A stretch of 64,000 nt of DNA from Seriola aureovittata (taxonomy: Eukaryota; Chordata; Actinopteri; Carangiformes; Carangidae), in contig NC_079372.1 of NCBI RefSeq assembly GCF_021018895.1, forward strand, positions 23,312,237-23,376,236. The letters are read 5' to 3'. The position numbers and the translations under genes were made by a program. The notes under the pieces are model-generated. The model saw only the letters and a list, made by a program, of their open reading frames with translations, did not search any database and had not been told where the DNA came from. Each line of letters opens with the position of its first letter. The stretch's first letter is position 1. Below, in pieces: positions 1-16,900 of this stretch.

Positions 1-284
1 GTTTGTTTGTTTGTAGTATTTGTAGTAATTATGAGTTATGTTTTTGCCTCAGGGTCATTAAATCTGCTGACAGTGATTCCTGCCATGTCCAGCCTTCACC
101 ATCTCCTATCCAATCCCAGAGCTCTCCCCACCTCCACTCAAGTCAACTCCCGGAACCACCTTAACAGCTGGACTCCAGCCACACTGACCTGCCAGCATCC
201 CACCCTCGATTCTCCTGCATGTCCCGCTCCACCTGATCAAGCCTGCCCCTACATTGCCCCTCAACCATTTTTATGTATTACTTT
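1..284. other. Unassigned sequence left of the satellite
   Basis: This is mixed-composition sequence, clearly richer in C and G than the adjoining array. It begins with a short GTTT run. A 94-codon reading frame on the plus strand (7-291) runs into the satellite and resembles no family I recognise, so I do not call it a gene. It could be the end of a dispersed repeat or the edge of an unrelated locus cut by the window. Confidence 0.5.
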
Positions 285-1245
285 ACTATGACATTTTCTA
301 GACATTTTTTAGCCATATTGTACTATGACATTTTTGGCATTTTAAACGCCTTACTACATTATGGCGTTTTTTTGGGACATTTTTATACCTGGATATACTA
401 TGGCGTTTTTTGAAGTTTTTATGCCTTACTGTAATGTGACATTATTATGCCTTAGTATACTATGATGTTTTATGCCTTACTACACTATGACATTTTTGGA
501 CATTTTTATGCCCAATATACAATGACATTTTTGTAAATTTTATGCCCAATATACTATGAAAATTTTAGATAATTTCACACCATACTATACAATGATGTTT
601 TAGAAAATTTAATGCCTTACTATACCATGACATTTTTTGATGTTTTAAAGCCATATTATACTATGAAGCTTTTCTTTATTTTTATGCTGTTCTATACTAT
701 GACGTTTTTCAATATTTTTATGCCACACTAGACTATGAAGTTTTTTGACAATTTTATGCCTTACTATACCCTGACATGTTTTGATATTTTTAAGCCATAC
801 TATACTATGACGTTTTTAGATAATTTCACACCATGCTACACTGTGACATTTTTTGACAATTTTATGCCATACTATACTATGACGTTTTATGATATTTTTA
901 AGCCATATTACACTATGAAGTTTTTTGACAATTTTATGCCATACTATACTATGACGTTTTTTGATATTTTTATCCAATACTATATTATCACGTTTTTTTT
1001 ATATTTTCAATCAATTCTATAATATGATGTTTTCTGATATTTTTATGCCATACTATACTATGACGTTTTATGATATTTTTAAGCCATATTACACTATGAA
1101 GTTTTTTGACAATTTTATGGCATACTATACTATGACGTTTTTTGATATTTTTATCCAATACTATATTATCACGTTTTTTTTATATTTTCAATCAATTCTA
1201 TAATATGAAGTTTTCTGATATTTTTATGCAATACTATACTATGAC
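285..1245. repeat. Diverged left flank of the satellite
   Basis: Recognisable but decayed monomers. Spacing is irregular to about position 720 and becomes regular 36-bp spacing after that. A roughly 180-bp block near 850-1030 is repeated near 1030-1215, including the variant TATCCAATACTATATTATC. Older, less homogenised copies at an array edge are typical of satellites. Confidence 0.85.
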
Positions 1246-4200
1246 GTGTTTCACAATTTTATGCCATACTATACTATGACGTTTTATGATATTTTTAAGC
1301 CATATTGCACTATGACGTTTTATGATATTTTTATGCCATACTATACTATGAAGTTTTTTGACAAATTTATGCCATACTATACTATGACGTATTATGATAT
1401 TTTTATGCCATACTATACTATGACGTTTTATGATATTTTTATGCCATACTATACTATGACGTTTTATGATATTTTTATGCCATACTATACTATGACGTTT
1501 TATGATATTTTTATGCCATACTATACTATGACGTTTTTTGATATTTTTATGCCATATTATACTATGAAGTTTTTTGACAAATTTATGCCATACTATACTA
1601 TGACGTTTTTTGACAATTTTATGCCATACTATACTATGACGTTTTTTGACAATTTTATGCCATACTATACTATGACGTTTTATGATATTTTTATGCCACA
1701 CTATACTATGAAGTTTTTTGACAAATTTATGCCATACTATACTATGACGTTTTATGATATTTTTATGCCATACTATACTATGAAGTTTTTTGACAAATTT
1801 ATGCCATACTATACTATGACGTTTTTTGACAAATTTATGCCATACTATACTATGACGTTTTTTGACAAATTTATGCCATACTATACTATGACGTTTTTTT
1901 TCAATTTTATGCCATACTATACTATGACGTTTTATGATATTTTTATGCCACACTATACTATGAAGTTTTTTGACAAATTTATGCCATACTATACTATGAC
2001 GTTTTATGATATTTTTATGCCATACTATACTATGAAGTTTTTTGACAAATTTATGCCATACTATACTATGACGTTTTTTGACAAATTTATGCCATACTAT
2101 ACTATGACGTTTTTTGACAAATTTATGCCATACTATACTATGACGTTTTTTTTCAATTTTATGCCATACTATACTATGACGTTTTATGATATTTTTATGC
2201 CATACTATACTATGAAGTTTTTTGACAAATTTATGCCATACTATACTATGACGTTTTTTGATATTTTTATGCCATATACTTTATGATATTTTTATACCAT
2301 ACTATACTATTACGTTTTTTATATTTTCATGCCATACTATACTATGAAGTTTTTTGACAAATTTATGCCATACTATACTATGAGTTTTTTGATATTTTTA
2401 TGCCATACTATACTATGACGTTTTATGATATTTTTATGCCATATTATACTATGACGTTTTTTGATATTTTTGTGCCATATTATACCATGACGTTTTTTGA
2501 CAATTTTATGCCATACTATACTATGACGTTTTATGATATTTTTATGCCATATTATACTATGACGTTTTTTGACAATTTTATGCCATACTATACTATGACG
2601 TTTTATGACAATTTTATGCCATACTATACTATGACGTTTTATGATATTTTTATGCTATACTATACGATGAAGTTTTTTGACAAATTTATGCCATACTATA
2701 CTATGACGTTTTATGATATTTTTATGCTATACTATACTATGAAGTTTTTTGACAAATTTATGCCATACTATACTTTGAAGTTTTTGACAAATTTATGCCA
2801 TACTATACTATGACGTTTTTTGACAATTTTATGCCATACTATACTATGAAGTTTTTTGACAAATTTATGCCATACTATACTATGACGTTTTATGATATTT
2901 TTATGCCATATTATACTATGACGTTTTTTGATATTTTTATGCCATATTATACCATGACGTTTTTTGACAATTTTATGCCATACTATACTATGACGTTTTA
3001 TGACAATTTTTATGCAATACTATACTATGACGTTTTTTGATATTTTTATGCTATACTATATTATGACGTTTTTTGATATTTTTATGCCATACTATACTAT
3101 GAAGTTTTTTTTTATTTCTATGCCATACTATAATACGACGTTTTTTGACAAATTTATGCCATACTATACTATGAAGTTTTTTGACAATTTTATGCCATAC
3201 TATACTATGACGTTTTATGATATTTTTATGCCACACTATACTATGACGTTTTATGATATTTTTATGCCATACTATACTATGACATTTTATGATATTTTTA
3301 AGCAATATTACACTATGAAGTTTTTTGACAATTTTATGCCATACTATACTATGACGTTTTATGATATTTTTAAGCCATATTGCACTATGACGTTTTATGA
3401 TATTTTTATGCCATACTATACTATGAAGTTTTTTGACAAATTTATGCCATACTATACTATGACGTTTTATGATATTTTTATGCCATACTATACTATTACG
3501 TTTTTTATATTTTCATGCCATACTATACTATGACGTTCTATGATATTTTTAAGCCATACTATACTATGACGTTTTTTCACAATTTTATGCCATACTATAC
3601 TATGAAGTTTTTTGACAAATTTATGCCATACTATACTATGACGTGTTTCACAATTTTATGCCATACTATACTATGACGTTTTATGATATTTTTAAGCCAT
3701 ATTGCACTATGACGTTTTATGATATTTTTATGCCATACTATACTATGAAGTTTTTTGACAAATTTATGCCATACTATACTATGAAGTTTTTTGACAAATT
3801 TATGCCATACTATACTATGACGTTTTATGATATTTTTATGCCATACTATACTATGACGTTTTTTGACAATTTTATGCCATACTATACTATGACGTTTTTT
3901 GACAATTTTATGCCATACTATACTATGACGTTTTTTTTCAATTTTATGCCATACTATACTATGACGTTTTATGATATTTTTATGCCACACTATACTATAA
4001 AGTTTTTTGACAAATTTATGCCATACTATACTATGACGTTTTATGATATTTTTATGCCATACTATACTATGAAGTTTTTTGACAAATTTATGCCATACTA
4101 TACTATGACGTTTTTTGACAAATTTATGCCATACTATACTATGACGTTTTTTGACAAATTTATGCCATACTATACTATGACGTTTTATGATATTTTTATG

Positions 4201-4270
4201 CCATACTATACTATGAAGTTTTTTGACAAATTTATGCCATACTATACTATGACGTTTTTTGATATTTTTA

Positions 4271-4960
4271 TGCCATATACTTTATGATATTTTTATGCCA
4301 TATACTATACTATGACGTTTTTTGATATTCTTATGCCATACTATACTATGAAGTTTTTTGACAAATTTATGCCATACTATACTATGACGTTTTATGATAT
4401 TTTTATGCCATACTATACTATGACGTTTTATGATATTTTTATGCCATATTATACTATGACGTTTTTTGATATTTTTGTGCCATATTATACCATGACGTTT
4501 TTTGACAATTTTATGCCATACTATACTATGACGTTTTATGATATTTTTATGCTATACTATAATATGAAGTTTTTTGACAAATTTATGCCATACTATACTT
4601 TGAAGTTTTTTGATATTTTTATGCCATATACTTTATGATATTTTTATGCCATATACTATACTATGACGTTTTTTGATATTCTTATGCCATACTATACTAT
4701 GAAGTTTTTTGACAAATTTATGCCATACTATACTATGACGTTTTATGATATTTTTATGCCATACTATACTATGACGTTTTATGATATTTTTATGCCATAT
4801 TATACTATGACGTTTTTTGATATTTTTGTGCCATATTATACCATGACGTTTTTTGACAATTTTATGCCATACTATACTATGACGTTTTATGATATTTTTA
4901 TGCTATACTATAATATGAAGTTTTTTGACAAATTTATGCCATACTATACTTTGAAGTTTT
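4271..4960. repeat. 351-bp tandem duplication inside the satellite
   Basis: Two nearly identical 351-bp blocks follow each other (about 4271-4621 and 4622-4960). Each starts with an aberrant monomer containing ATATACTTTATGATAT and includes the variant GATATTCTTATGCC. Since 351 is not a multiple of 36, the duplication breakpoints were not in monomer register. Confidence 0.85.
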
Positions 4961-7900
4961 TGACAAATTTATGCCATACTATACTATGACGTTTTTTGAC
5001 AATTTTATGCCATACTATACTATGAAGTTTTTTGACAAATTTATGCCATACTATACTATGACGTTTTATGACAATTTTATGCCATACTATACTATGACGT
5101 TTTATGACAATTTTATGCCATACTATACTATGACGTTTTATGATATTTTTATGCTATACTATACTATGAAGTTTTTTGACAAACTTATGCCATACTATAC
5201 TATGACGTTTTATGATATTTTTATGCTATACTATACTATGAAGTTTTTTGACAAATTTATGCCATACTATACTTTGAAGTTTTTGACAAATTTATGCCAT
5301 ACTATACTATGACGTTTTTTGACAATTTTATGCCATACTATACTATGAAGTTTTTTGACAAATTTATGCCATACTATACTATGACGTTTTATGATATTTT
5401 TTATGGCATATTATACTATGACGTTTTTTGATATTTTTATGCCATATTATACCATGACGTTTTTTGACAATTTTATGCCATACTATACTATGACGTTTTA
5501 TGACAATTTTATGCCATACTATACTATGACGTTTTTTGATATTTTTATGCTATACTATATTATGACGTTTTTTGATATTTTTATGCCATACTATACTATG
5601 AAGTTTTTTTTTATTTCTATGCCATACTATAATACGACGTTTTTTGACAAATTTATGCCATACTATACTATGAAGTTTTTTGACAAATTTATGCCATACT
5701 ATACTATGACGTTTTATGATATTTTTATGCCACACTATACTATGACATTTTATGATATTTTTAAGCAATATTACACTATGAAGTTTTTTGACAATTTTAT
5801 GCCATACTATACTATGACGTTTTATGATATTTTTAAGCCATATTGCACTATGACGTTTTATGATATTTTTATGCCATACTATACTATGAAGTTTTTTGAC
5901 AATTTTATGCCATACTATACTATGACGTTTTATGATATTTTTATGCCATACTATACTATTACGTTTTTTATATTTTCATGCCATACTATACTATGACGTT
6001 CTATGATATTTTTAAGCCATACTATACTATGACGTTTTTTCACAATTTTATGCCATACTATACTATGAAGTTTTTTGACAAATTTATGCCATACTATACT
6101 ATGAAGTTTTTGACAAATTTATGCCATACTATACTATGACGTTTTGTGACAATTTTATGCCATACTATACTATGATGTTTTATGAAAATTTTATGCCATT
6201 CTATACTATGAAGTTTTTTGACAAATTTATGCCATACTATACTATGACGTTTTATGATATTTTTAAGCCATATTGCACTATGACGTTTTATGATATTTTT
6301 ATGCCATACTATACTATGAAGTTTTTTGACAAATTTATGCCATACTATACTATGACGTTTTATGATATTTTTATGCCATACTATACTATTACGTTTTTTA
6401 TATTTTCATGCCATACTATACTATGACGTTTTATGATACTTTTAAGCCATACTATACTATGACGTTTTTTGACAATTTTATGCCATACTATACTATGAAG
6501 TTTTTTGACAAATTTATGCCATACTATACTATGAAGTTTTTGACAAATTTATGCCATACTATACTATGACGTTTTGTGACAATTTTATTCCATACTATAC
6601 TATGATGTTTTATGAAAAATTTATGCCATTCTATACTATGAAGTTTTTTGATATTTTTATGACATACTATACTATGAAGTTTTTTTTCAATTTTATGCCA
6701 TACTATACTATGAAGTTTTATGATATTTTTATGCCATACTATACTATGAAGTTTTTTGACAAATTTATGCCATACTATACTATGACGTTTTATGATATTT
6801 TTATGCCATACTATACTATGAAGTTTTTTGACAAATTTATGCCATACTATACTTTGAAGTTTTTTGACAAACTTAAGCCATACTATACTATGACGTTTTT
6901 TGACAATTTTATGCCATACTATACTATGACGTTTTTTGACAAATTTTATGCAATACTATACTATACTATGACGTTTTATGATATTTTTAATCCATACTAT
7001 ACTATGACGTTTTTTGACAATTTTATGCCATACTATACTATGACGTTTTTTGACAATTTTATGCCATACTATACTATGACTTTTTATGATATTTTTATGC
7101 CATACTATACTATGAAGTTTTTTGACAAATTTATGCCATACTATACTTTGAAGTTTTTTGACAAACTTAAGCCATACTATACTATGACGTTTTTTGACAA
7201 TTTTATGCCATACTATACTATGACGTTTTTTGAAAAATTTATGCAATACTATACTATACTATGACGTTTTATGATATTTTTAATCCATACTATACTATGA
7301 CGTTTTTTGATATTTTTATGCCATACTATACTATGACGTTTTTTGACAATTTTATGCCATACTATACTATGACGTTTTATGATATTTTTAAGCCATACTA
7401 TACTATGACGTTTTTTGACAATTTTATGCCATACTATACTATACTATGACGTTTTATGATATTTTTAAGCCATACTATACTATGACGTTTTTTGACAATT
7501 TTATGCCATACTATACTATGACGTTTTTTGACAATTTTATGCCATACTATACTATGAAGTTTTTTGACAGTTTTATGCCATACTATACTATGACGTTTTT
7601 TGATATTTTTATGCCATATTATACTATGAAGTGTTTTGACAAATTTATGCCATACTATACTATGACGTTTTATGATATTTTTATGCCATATTATACTATG
7701 ACGTTTTTTGATATTTTTATGCCATATACTTTATGATATTTTTATGCCATATTATACTATGAAGTTTTTTGACAAATTTATGCCATACTATACTATGACG
7801 TTTTATGATATTTTTATGCCATACTATACTATGACGTTTTTTGACAATTTTATGCCATACTATACTATGACGTTTTTTGACAATTTTATGCCATACTATA

Positions 7901-10900
7901 CTATGACGTTTTTTTTCAATTTTATGCCATACTATACTATGACGTTTTATGATATTTTTATGCCACACTATACTATGAAGTTTTTTGACAAATTTATGCC
8001 ATACTATACTATGACGTTTTATGATATTTTTATGCCATACTATACTATGAAGTTTTTTGACAAATTTATGCCATACTATACTATGACGTTTTTTGACAAA
8101 TTTATGCCATACTATACTATGACGTTTTTTGACAAATTTATGCCATACTATACTATGACGTTTTTTTTCAATTTTATGCCATACTATACTATGACGTTTT
8201 ATGATATTTTTATGCCATACTATACTATGAAGTTTTTTGACAAATTTATGCCATACTATACTATGACGTTTTTTGATATTTTTATGCCATATACTTTATG
8301 ATATTTTTATACCATACTATACGTTTTTTGATATTTTTATGCCATACTATACTATGAAGTTTTTTGACAAATTTATGCCATACTATACTATGACGTTTTA
8401 TGATATTTTTATGCCATACTATACTATGACGTTTTATGATATTTTTATGCCATATTATACTATGACGTTTTTTGATATTTTTGTGCCATATTATACCATG
8501 ACGTTTTTTGACAATTTTATGCCATACTATACTATGACGTTTTATGATATTTTTATGCCATATTATACTATGACGTTTTTTGACAATTTTATGCCATACT
8601 ATACTATGACGTTTTATGACAATTTTATGCCATACTATACTATGACGTTTTATGATATTTTTATGCTATACTATACTATGAAGTTTTTTGACAAATTTAT
8701 GCCATACTATACTATGACGTTTTATGATATTTTTATGCTATACTATACTATGAAGTTTTTTGACAAATTTATGCCATACTATACTTTGAAGTTTTTGACA
8801 AATTTATGCCATACTATACTATGACGTTTTTTGACAATTTTATGCCATACTATACTATGAAGTTTTTTGACAAATTTATGCCATACTATACTATGACGTT
8901 TTATGATATTTTTATGCCATATTATACTATGACGTTTTTTGATATTTTTATGCCATATTATACCATGACGTTTTTTGACAATTTTATGCCATACTATACT
9001 ATGACGTTTTATGACAATTTTATGCCATACTATACTATGACGTTTTTTGATATTTTTATGCTATACTATATTATGACGTTTTTTGATATTTTTATGCCAT
9101 ACTATACTATGAAGTTTTTTTTTATTTCTATGCCATACTATAATACGACGTTTTTTGACAAATTTATGCCATACTATACTATGAAGTTTTTTGACAAATT
9201 TATGCCATACTATACTATGACGTTTTATGATATTTTTATGCCACACTATACTATGACATTTTATGATATTTTTAAGCAATATTACACTATGAAGTTTTTT
9301 GACAATTTTATGCCATACTATACTATGACGTTTTATGATATTTTTAAGCCATATTGCACTATGACGTTTTATGATATTTTTATGCCATACTATACTATGA
9401 AGTTTTTTGACAAATTTATGCCATACTATACTATGACGTTTTATGATATTTTTATGCCATACTATACTATTACGTTTTTTATATTTTCATGCCATACTAT
9501 ACTATGACGTTCTATGATATTTTTAAGCCATACTATACTATGACGTTTTTTCACAATTTTATGCCATACTATACTATGAAGTTTTTTGACAAATTTATGC
9601 CATACTATACTATGACGTTTTTTGACAATTTTATGCCATACTATACTATGACGTTTTATGATATTTTTAAGCCATATTGCACTATGACGTTTTATGATAT
9701 TTTTATGCCATACTATACTATGAAGTTTTTTGACAAATTTATGCCATACTATACTATGAGTTTTTTGACAAATTTATGCCATACTATACTATGACGTTTT
9801 ATGATATTTTTATGCCATACTATACTATGACGTTTTTTGACAATTTTATGCCATACTATACTATGACGTTTTTTGACAATTTTATGCCATACTATACTAT
9901 GACGTTTTTTGACAATTTTATGCCATACTATACTATGACGTTTTATGATATTTTTATGCCACACTATACTATAAAGTTTTTTGACAAATTTATGCCATAC
10001 TATACTATGACGTTTTATGATATTTTTATGCCATACTATACTATGAAGTTTTTTGAAAATTTATGCCATTCTATACTATGAAGTTTTTTGACAAATTTAT
10101 GCCATACTATACTATGACGTTTTATGATATTTTTAAGCCATATTGCACTATGACGTTTTATGATATTTTTATGCCATACTATACTATGAAGTTTTTTGAC
10201 AAATTTATGCCATACTATACTATGACGTTTTATGATATTTTTATGCCATACTATACTATTACGTTTTTTATATTTTCATGCCATACTATACTATGACGTT
10301 TTATGATACTTTTAAGCCATACTATACTATGACGTTTTTTGACAATTTTATGCCATACTATACTATGAAGTTTTTTGACAAATTTATGCCATACTATACT
10401 ATGAAGTTTTTGACAAATTTATGCCATACTATACTATGACGTTTTGTGACAATTTTATTCCATACTATACTATGATGTTTTATGAAAAATTTATGCCATT
10501 CTATACTATGAAGTTTTTTGATATTTTTATGACATACTATACTATGAAGTTTTTTTTCAATTTTATGCCATACTATACTATGACGTTTTATGATATTTTT
10601 ATGCCACACTATACTATGACGTTTTTTGACAAATTTATGCCATACTATACTATGACGTTTTATGATATTTTTATGCCATACTATACTATGAAGTTTTTTG
10701 ACAAATTTATGCCATACTATACTATGACGTTTTTTGACAAATTTATGCCATACTATACTATGACGTTTTTTGACAAATTTATGCCATACTATACTATGAC
10801 GTTTTATGATATTTTTATGCCATACTATACTATGAAGTTTTTTGACAAATTTATGCCATACTATACTATGACGTTTTTTGATATTTTTATGCCATACTAT

Positions 10901-13900
10901 ACTATACTATGATGTTTTTTGATATTTTTATGCCATACTATACTATGAGTTTTTTGATATTTTTATGCCATACTATACTATGAAGTTTTTTGACAAATTT
11001 ATGCCATACTATACTATGACGTTTTATGATATTTTTATGCCATACTATACTATGACGTTTTATGATATTTTTATGCCATATTATACTATGACGTTTTTTG
11101 ATATTTTTATGCCATATTATACCATGACGTTTTTTGACAATTTTATGCCATACTATACTATGACGTTTTATGATATTTTTATGCTATACTATATTATGAC
11201 GTTTTTTGACAAATTTATGCCATACTATACTTTGAAGTTTTTTGACAAATTTATGCCATACTATACTATGACGTTTTTTGACAATTTTATGCCATACTAT
11301 ACTATGAAGTTTTTTGACAAATTTATGCCATACTATACTATGACGTTTTATGACAATTTTATGCCATACTATACTATGAAGTTTTTTGACAATTTTATGC
11401 CATACTATACTATGACGTTTTATGATATTTTTATGCTATACTATACTATGAAGTTTTTTGACAAACTTATGCCATACTATACTATGACGTTTTATGATAT
11501 TTTTATGCTATACTATACTATGAAGTTTTTTGACAAATTTATGCCATACTATACTTTGAAGTTTTTGACAAATTTATGCCATACTATACTATGACGTTTT
11601 TTGACAATTTTATGCCATACTATACTATGAAGTTTTTTGACAAATTTATGCCATACTATACTATGACGTTTTATGATATTTTTTATGGCATATTATACTA
11701 TGACGTTTTTTGATATTTTTATGCCATATTATACCATGACGTTTTTTGACAATTTTATGCCATACTATACTATGACGTTTTATGACAATTTTATGCCATA
11801 CTATACTATGACGTTTTTTGATATTTTTATGCTATACTATATTATGACGTTTTTTGATATTTTTATGCCATACTATACTATGACGTTTTTTGACAATTTT
11901 ATGCCATACTATACTATGACGTTTTATGATATTTTTATGCCATACTATACTATGACTTTTTTTTATATTTTCATGCCATACTATACTATGACGTTTTTTG
12001 ATATTTTTATGCCATACTATACTATGAAGTTTTTTGATATTTTTATGCCATACTATAATATGACGTTTTTTGACAATTTTATGCCATACTATACTATGAC
12101 TGTTTTTGATATTATTACGCCATACTATACTATGACGTTTTATGATATTTTTATGCCATACTATACTATGACGTTTTTTGACAAATTTATGCCATACTAT
12201 ACTATGACGTTTTATGATATTTTTATGCCATACTATACTATGACTTTTTTTTATATTTTCATGACATACTATACTATGACGTTTTTTGATATTTTTATGC
12301 CATACTATACTATGAAGTTTTTTGATATTTTTATGCCATACTATACTATGACGTTTTTTGACAATTTTATGCCATACTATACTATGACTTTTTATGATAT
12401 TTTTAAGCCATACTATACTATGACGTTTTTTGATATTTTTATGCCATACTATACTATGACGTTTTTTGACAATTTTATGCCATACTATACTATGACGTTT
12501 TTTGATATTTTTATGCCATACTATACTATGACGTTTTTTGATATTTTTATGCCATACTATACTATGACGTTTTTTGATATTTTTATGCCATACTATACTA
12601 TGACGTTTTTTGACAATTTTATGCCATACTATACTATGAAGTTTTTTGATATTTTTATGCCATACTATACTATGAAGTTTTTTGATATTTTTATGCCATA
12701 CTATACTATGAAGTTTTTTTTTATTTCTATGCCATACTATAATACGACGTTTTTTGACAATTTTATGCCATACTATACTATGAAGTTTTTTGACAAATTT
12801 ATGCCATACTATACTATGACGTTTTATGATATTTTTATGCCACACTATACTATGACATTTTATGATATTTTTAAGCAATATTACACTATGAAGTTTTTTG
12901 ACAATTTTATGCCATACTATACTATGACGTTTTATGATATTTTTAAGCCATATTGCACTATGACGTTTTATGATATTTTTATGCCATACTATACTATGAA
13001 GTTTTTTGACAAATTTATGCCATACTATACTATGACGTTTTATGATATTTTTATGCCATACTATACTATTACGTTTTTTTATATTTTCATGCCATACTAT
13101 ACTATGACGTTTTATGATATTTTTAAGCCATACTATACTATGACGTTTTTTGACAATTTTATGCCATACTATACTATGAAGTTTTTTGACAAATTTATGC
13201 CATACTATACTATGAAGTTTTTGACAAATTTATGCCATACTATACTATGACGTTTTGTGACAATTTTATGCCATACTATACTATGATGTTTTATGAAAAT
13301 TTTATGCCATTCTATACTATGAAGTTTTTTGACAAATTTATGCCATACTATACTATGACGTTTTATGATATTTTTAAGCCATATTGCACTATGACGTTTT
13401 ATGATATTTTTATGCCATACTATACTATGAAGTTTTTTGACAAATTTATGCCATACTATACTATGACGTTTTATGATATTTTTATGCCATACTATACTAT
13501 TACGTTTTTTTATATTTTCATGCCATACTATACTATGACGTTTTATGATACTTTTAAGCCATACTATACTATGACGTTTTTTGACAATTTTATGCCATAC
13601 TATACTATGAAGTTTTTTGACAAATTTATGCCATACTATACTATGAAGTTTTTTGACAATTTATGCCATATTATACTATGACGTTTTATGCCATACTATA
13701 CTATGACGTTTTATGACAATTTTATGCCATACTATACTATGACGTTTTTTGAAAAATTTATGCAATACTATACTATGAAGTTTTTTGATATTTTTATGCC
13801 ATACTATACTATGAAGTTTTTTTTTATTTCTATGCCATACTATACTATGAAGTTTTTTGATATTTTTACGCCATACTATACTATGACGTTTTTTGACAAT

Positions 13901-16900
13901 TTTATGCCATACTATACTATGACGTTTTATGATATTTTTATGCCATACTATACTATGAAGTTTTTTGACAAATTTATGCCATACTATACTTTGAAGTTTT
14001 TTGACAAACTTAAGCCATACTATACTATGACGTTTTTTGACAATTTTATGCCATACTATACTATGACGTTTTTTGACAATTTATGCCATACTATACTATA
14101 CTATGATGTTTTTTGACATTTTTATGCCATACTATACTATGACATTTTTATGCCATACTATACTATGACGTTTTTTGACAATTTTATGCCATACTATACT
14201 ATGACGTTTTTTGACAATTTTATGCCATACTATACTATGACTTTTTATGATATTTTTATGCCATACTATACTATGACGTTTTTTGACAAATTTATGCCAT
14301 ACTATACTATGAAGTTTTTTGACAAATTTATGCCATACTATACTATGACGTTTTTTGACAATTTTATGCCATACTATACTATGACGTTTTTTGACAAATT
14401 TATGCAATACTATACTATACTATGACGTTTTATGATATTTTTAATCCATACTATACTATGACGTTTTTTGATATTTTTATGCCATACTATACTATGACGT
14501 TTTTTGACAATTTTATGCCATACTATACTATGACGTTTTATGATATTTTTAAGCCATACTATACTATGACGTTTTTTGACAATTTTATGCCATACTATAC
14601 TATACTATGACGTTTTATGATATTTTTAAGCCATACTATACTATGACGTTTTTTGACAATTTTATGCCATACTATACTATGACGTTTTTTGACAATTTTA
14701 TGCCATACTATACTATGAAGTTTTTTGACAATTTTATGCCATACTATACTATGACGTTTTTGACAAATTTATGCCATACTATACTATGACGTTTTTTGAC
14801 AATTTTATGCCATACTATACTATGACGTTTTATGATATTTTTATGCCATACTATACTATACTATACTATGACGTTTTTTGACAATTTTATGCCATACTAT
14901 ACTATGACGTTTTATGATATTTTTAAGCCATACTATACTATGACGTTTTTTGACAATTTTATGCAATACTATACTATGACGTTTTATGATATTTTTATGC
15001 CATATTATACTATGACGTTTTTTGACAATTTTATGCCATACTATACTATGAAGTTTTTTTTTTATTTCTATGCCATACTATAATACGACGTTTTTTGACA
15101 AATTTATGCCATACTATACTATGACGTTTTATGACATTTTTATGCCATATTATACTATGATGTTTTTTGATATTTTTATGCCATACTATACTATGAAGTT
15201 TTTTGACAAATTTATGCCATACTATACTATGACGTTTTATGATATTTTTATGCCACACTATACTATGACGTTTTATGATATTTTTATGCCATACTATACT
15301 ATGACATTTTATGATATTTTTAAGCAATATTACACTATGAAGTTTTTTGACAATTTTATGCCATACTATACTATGACGTTTTATGATATTTTTAAGCCAT
15401 ATTGCACTATGGCGTTTTATGATATTTTTATGCCATACTATACTATGAAGTTTTTTGACAAATTTATGCCATACTATACTATGACGTTTTATGATATTTT
15501 TATGCCATACTATACTATGACGTTTTATGATATTTTTATGCCATATTATACTATGACGTTTTTTGATATTTTTATGCCATATTATACCATGACGTTTTTT
15601 GACAATTTTATGCCATAGTATACTATGACGTTTTATGATATTTTTATGCCATATTATACTATGACGTTTTTTGACAATTTTATGCCATACTATACTATGA
15701 CGTTTTATGACAATTTTATGCCATACTATACTATGACGTTTTTTGATATTTTTATGCTATACTATATTATGACGTTTTTTGATATTTTTATGCCATATTA
15801 TACTATGACGTTTTTTGACAATTTTATGCCATACTATACTATGACGTTTTTTGACAAATTTATGCCATACTATACTATGACGTTTTATGATATTTTTATG
15901 CCATACTATACTATGACGTTTTTTGATATTTTTATGCCATACTATACTATGAAGTTTTTTGATATTTTTATGCCATACTATAATATGACGTTTTTTGACA
16001 ATTTTATGCCATACTATACTATGACTGTTTTATAATATTTTTATGCCATATTATACTATGACGTTTTTTGACAATTTTATGCCATACTATACTATGACTT
16101 TTTTTTATATTTTCATGACATACTATACTATGACGTTTTTTGATATTTTTATGCCATACTATACTATGAAGTTTTTTGATATTTTTATGCCATACTATAA
16201 TATGACGTTTTTTGACAATTTTATGCCATACTATACTATGACTGTTTTTGATATTATTACGCCATACTATACTATGACGTTTTATGATATTTTTATGCCA
16301 TACTATACTATGACGTTTTTTGATATTTTTATGCCATACTATACTATGACTGTTTTTGATATTATTACGCCATACTATACTATGACGTTTTATGATATTT
16401 TTATGCCATACTATACTATGACGTTTTTTGATATTTTTATGCCATACTATACTATGACGTTTTTTGACAATTTCATGCCGTACTATACTATGACTTTTTT
16501 TGATATTTTTGTGCCATATTATACCATGACGTTTTTTGACAATTTTATGCCATACTATACTATGACGTTTTATGATATTTTTATGCCATACTATACTATG
16601 ACGTTTTTTGACAAATTTATGCCATACTATACTATGACGTTTTATGATATTTTTATGCCATACTATACTATGACGTTTTTTGACAATTTTATGCCATACT
16701 ATACTATGACTGTTTTATAATATTTTTATGCCATATTATACTATGACGTTTTTTGACAATTTTATGCCATACTATACTATGACTTTTTTTTATATTTTCA
16801 TGACATACTATACTATGACGTTTTTTGATATTTTTATGCCATACTATACTATGAAGTTTTTTGATATTTTTATGCCATACTATAATATGACGTTTTTTGA

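Noticed and set aside
1234..1953. Minus-strand HSIVWHK-type frames (1234-1953, 11832-12878) as histidine-rich proteins
   Set aside because: They are the reverse of the same monomer and overlap longer plus-strand frames of equal quality.
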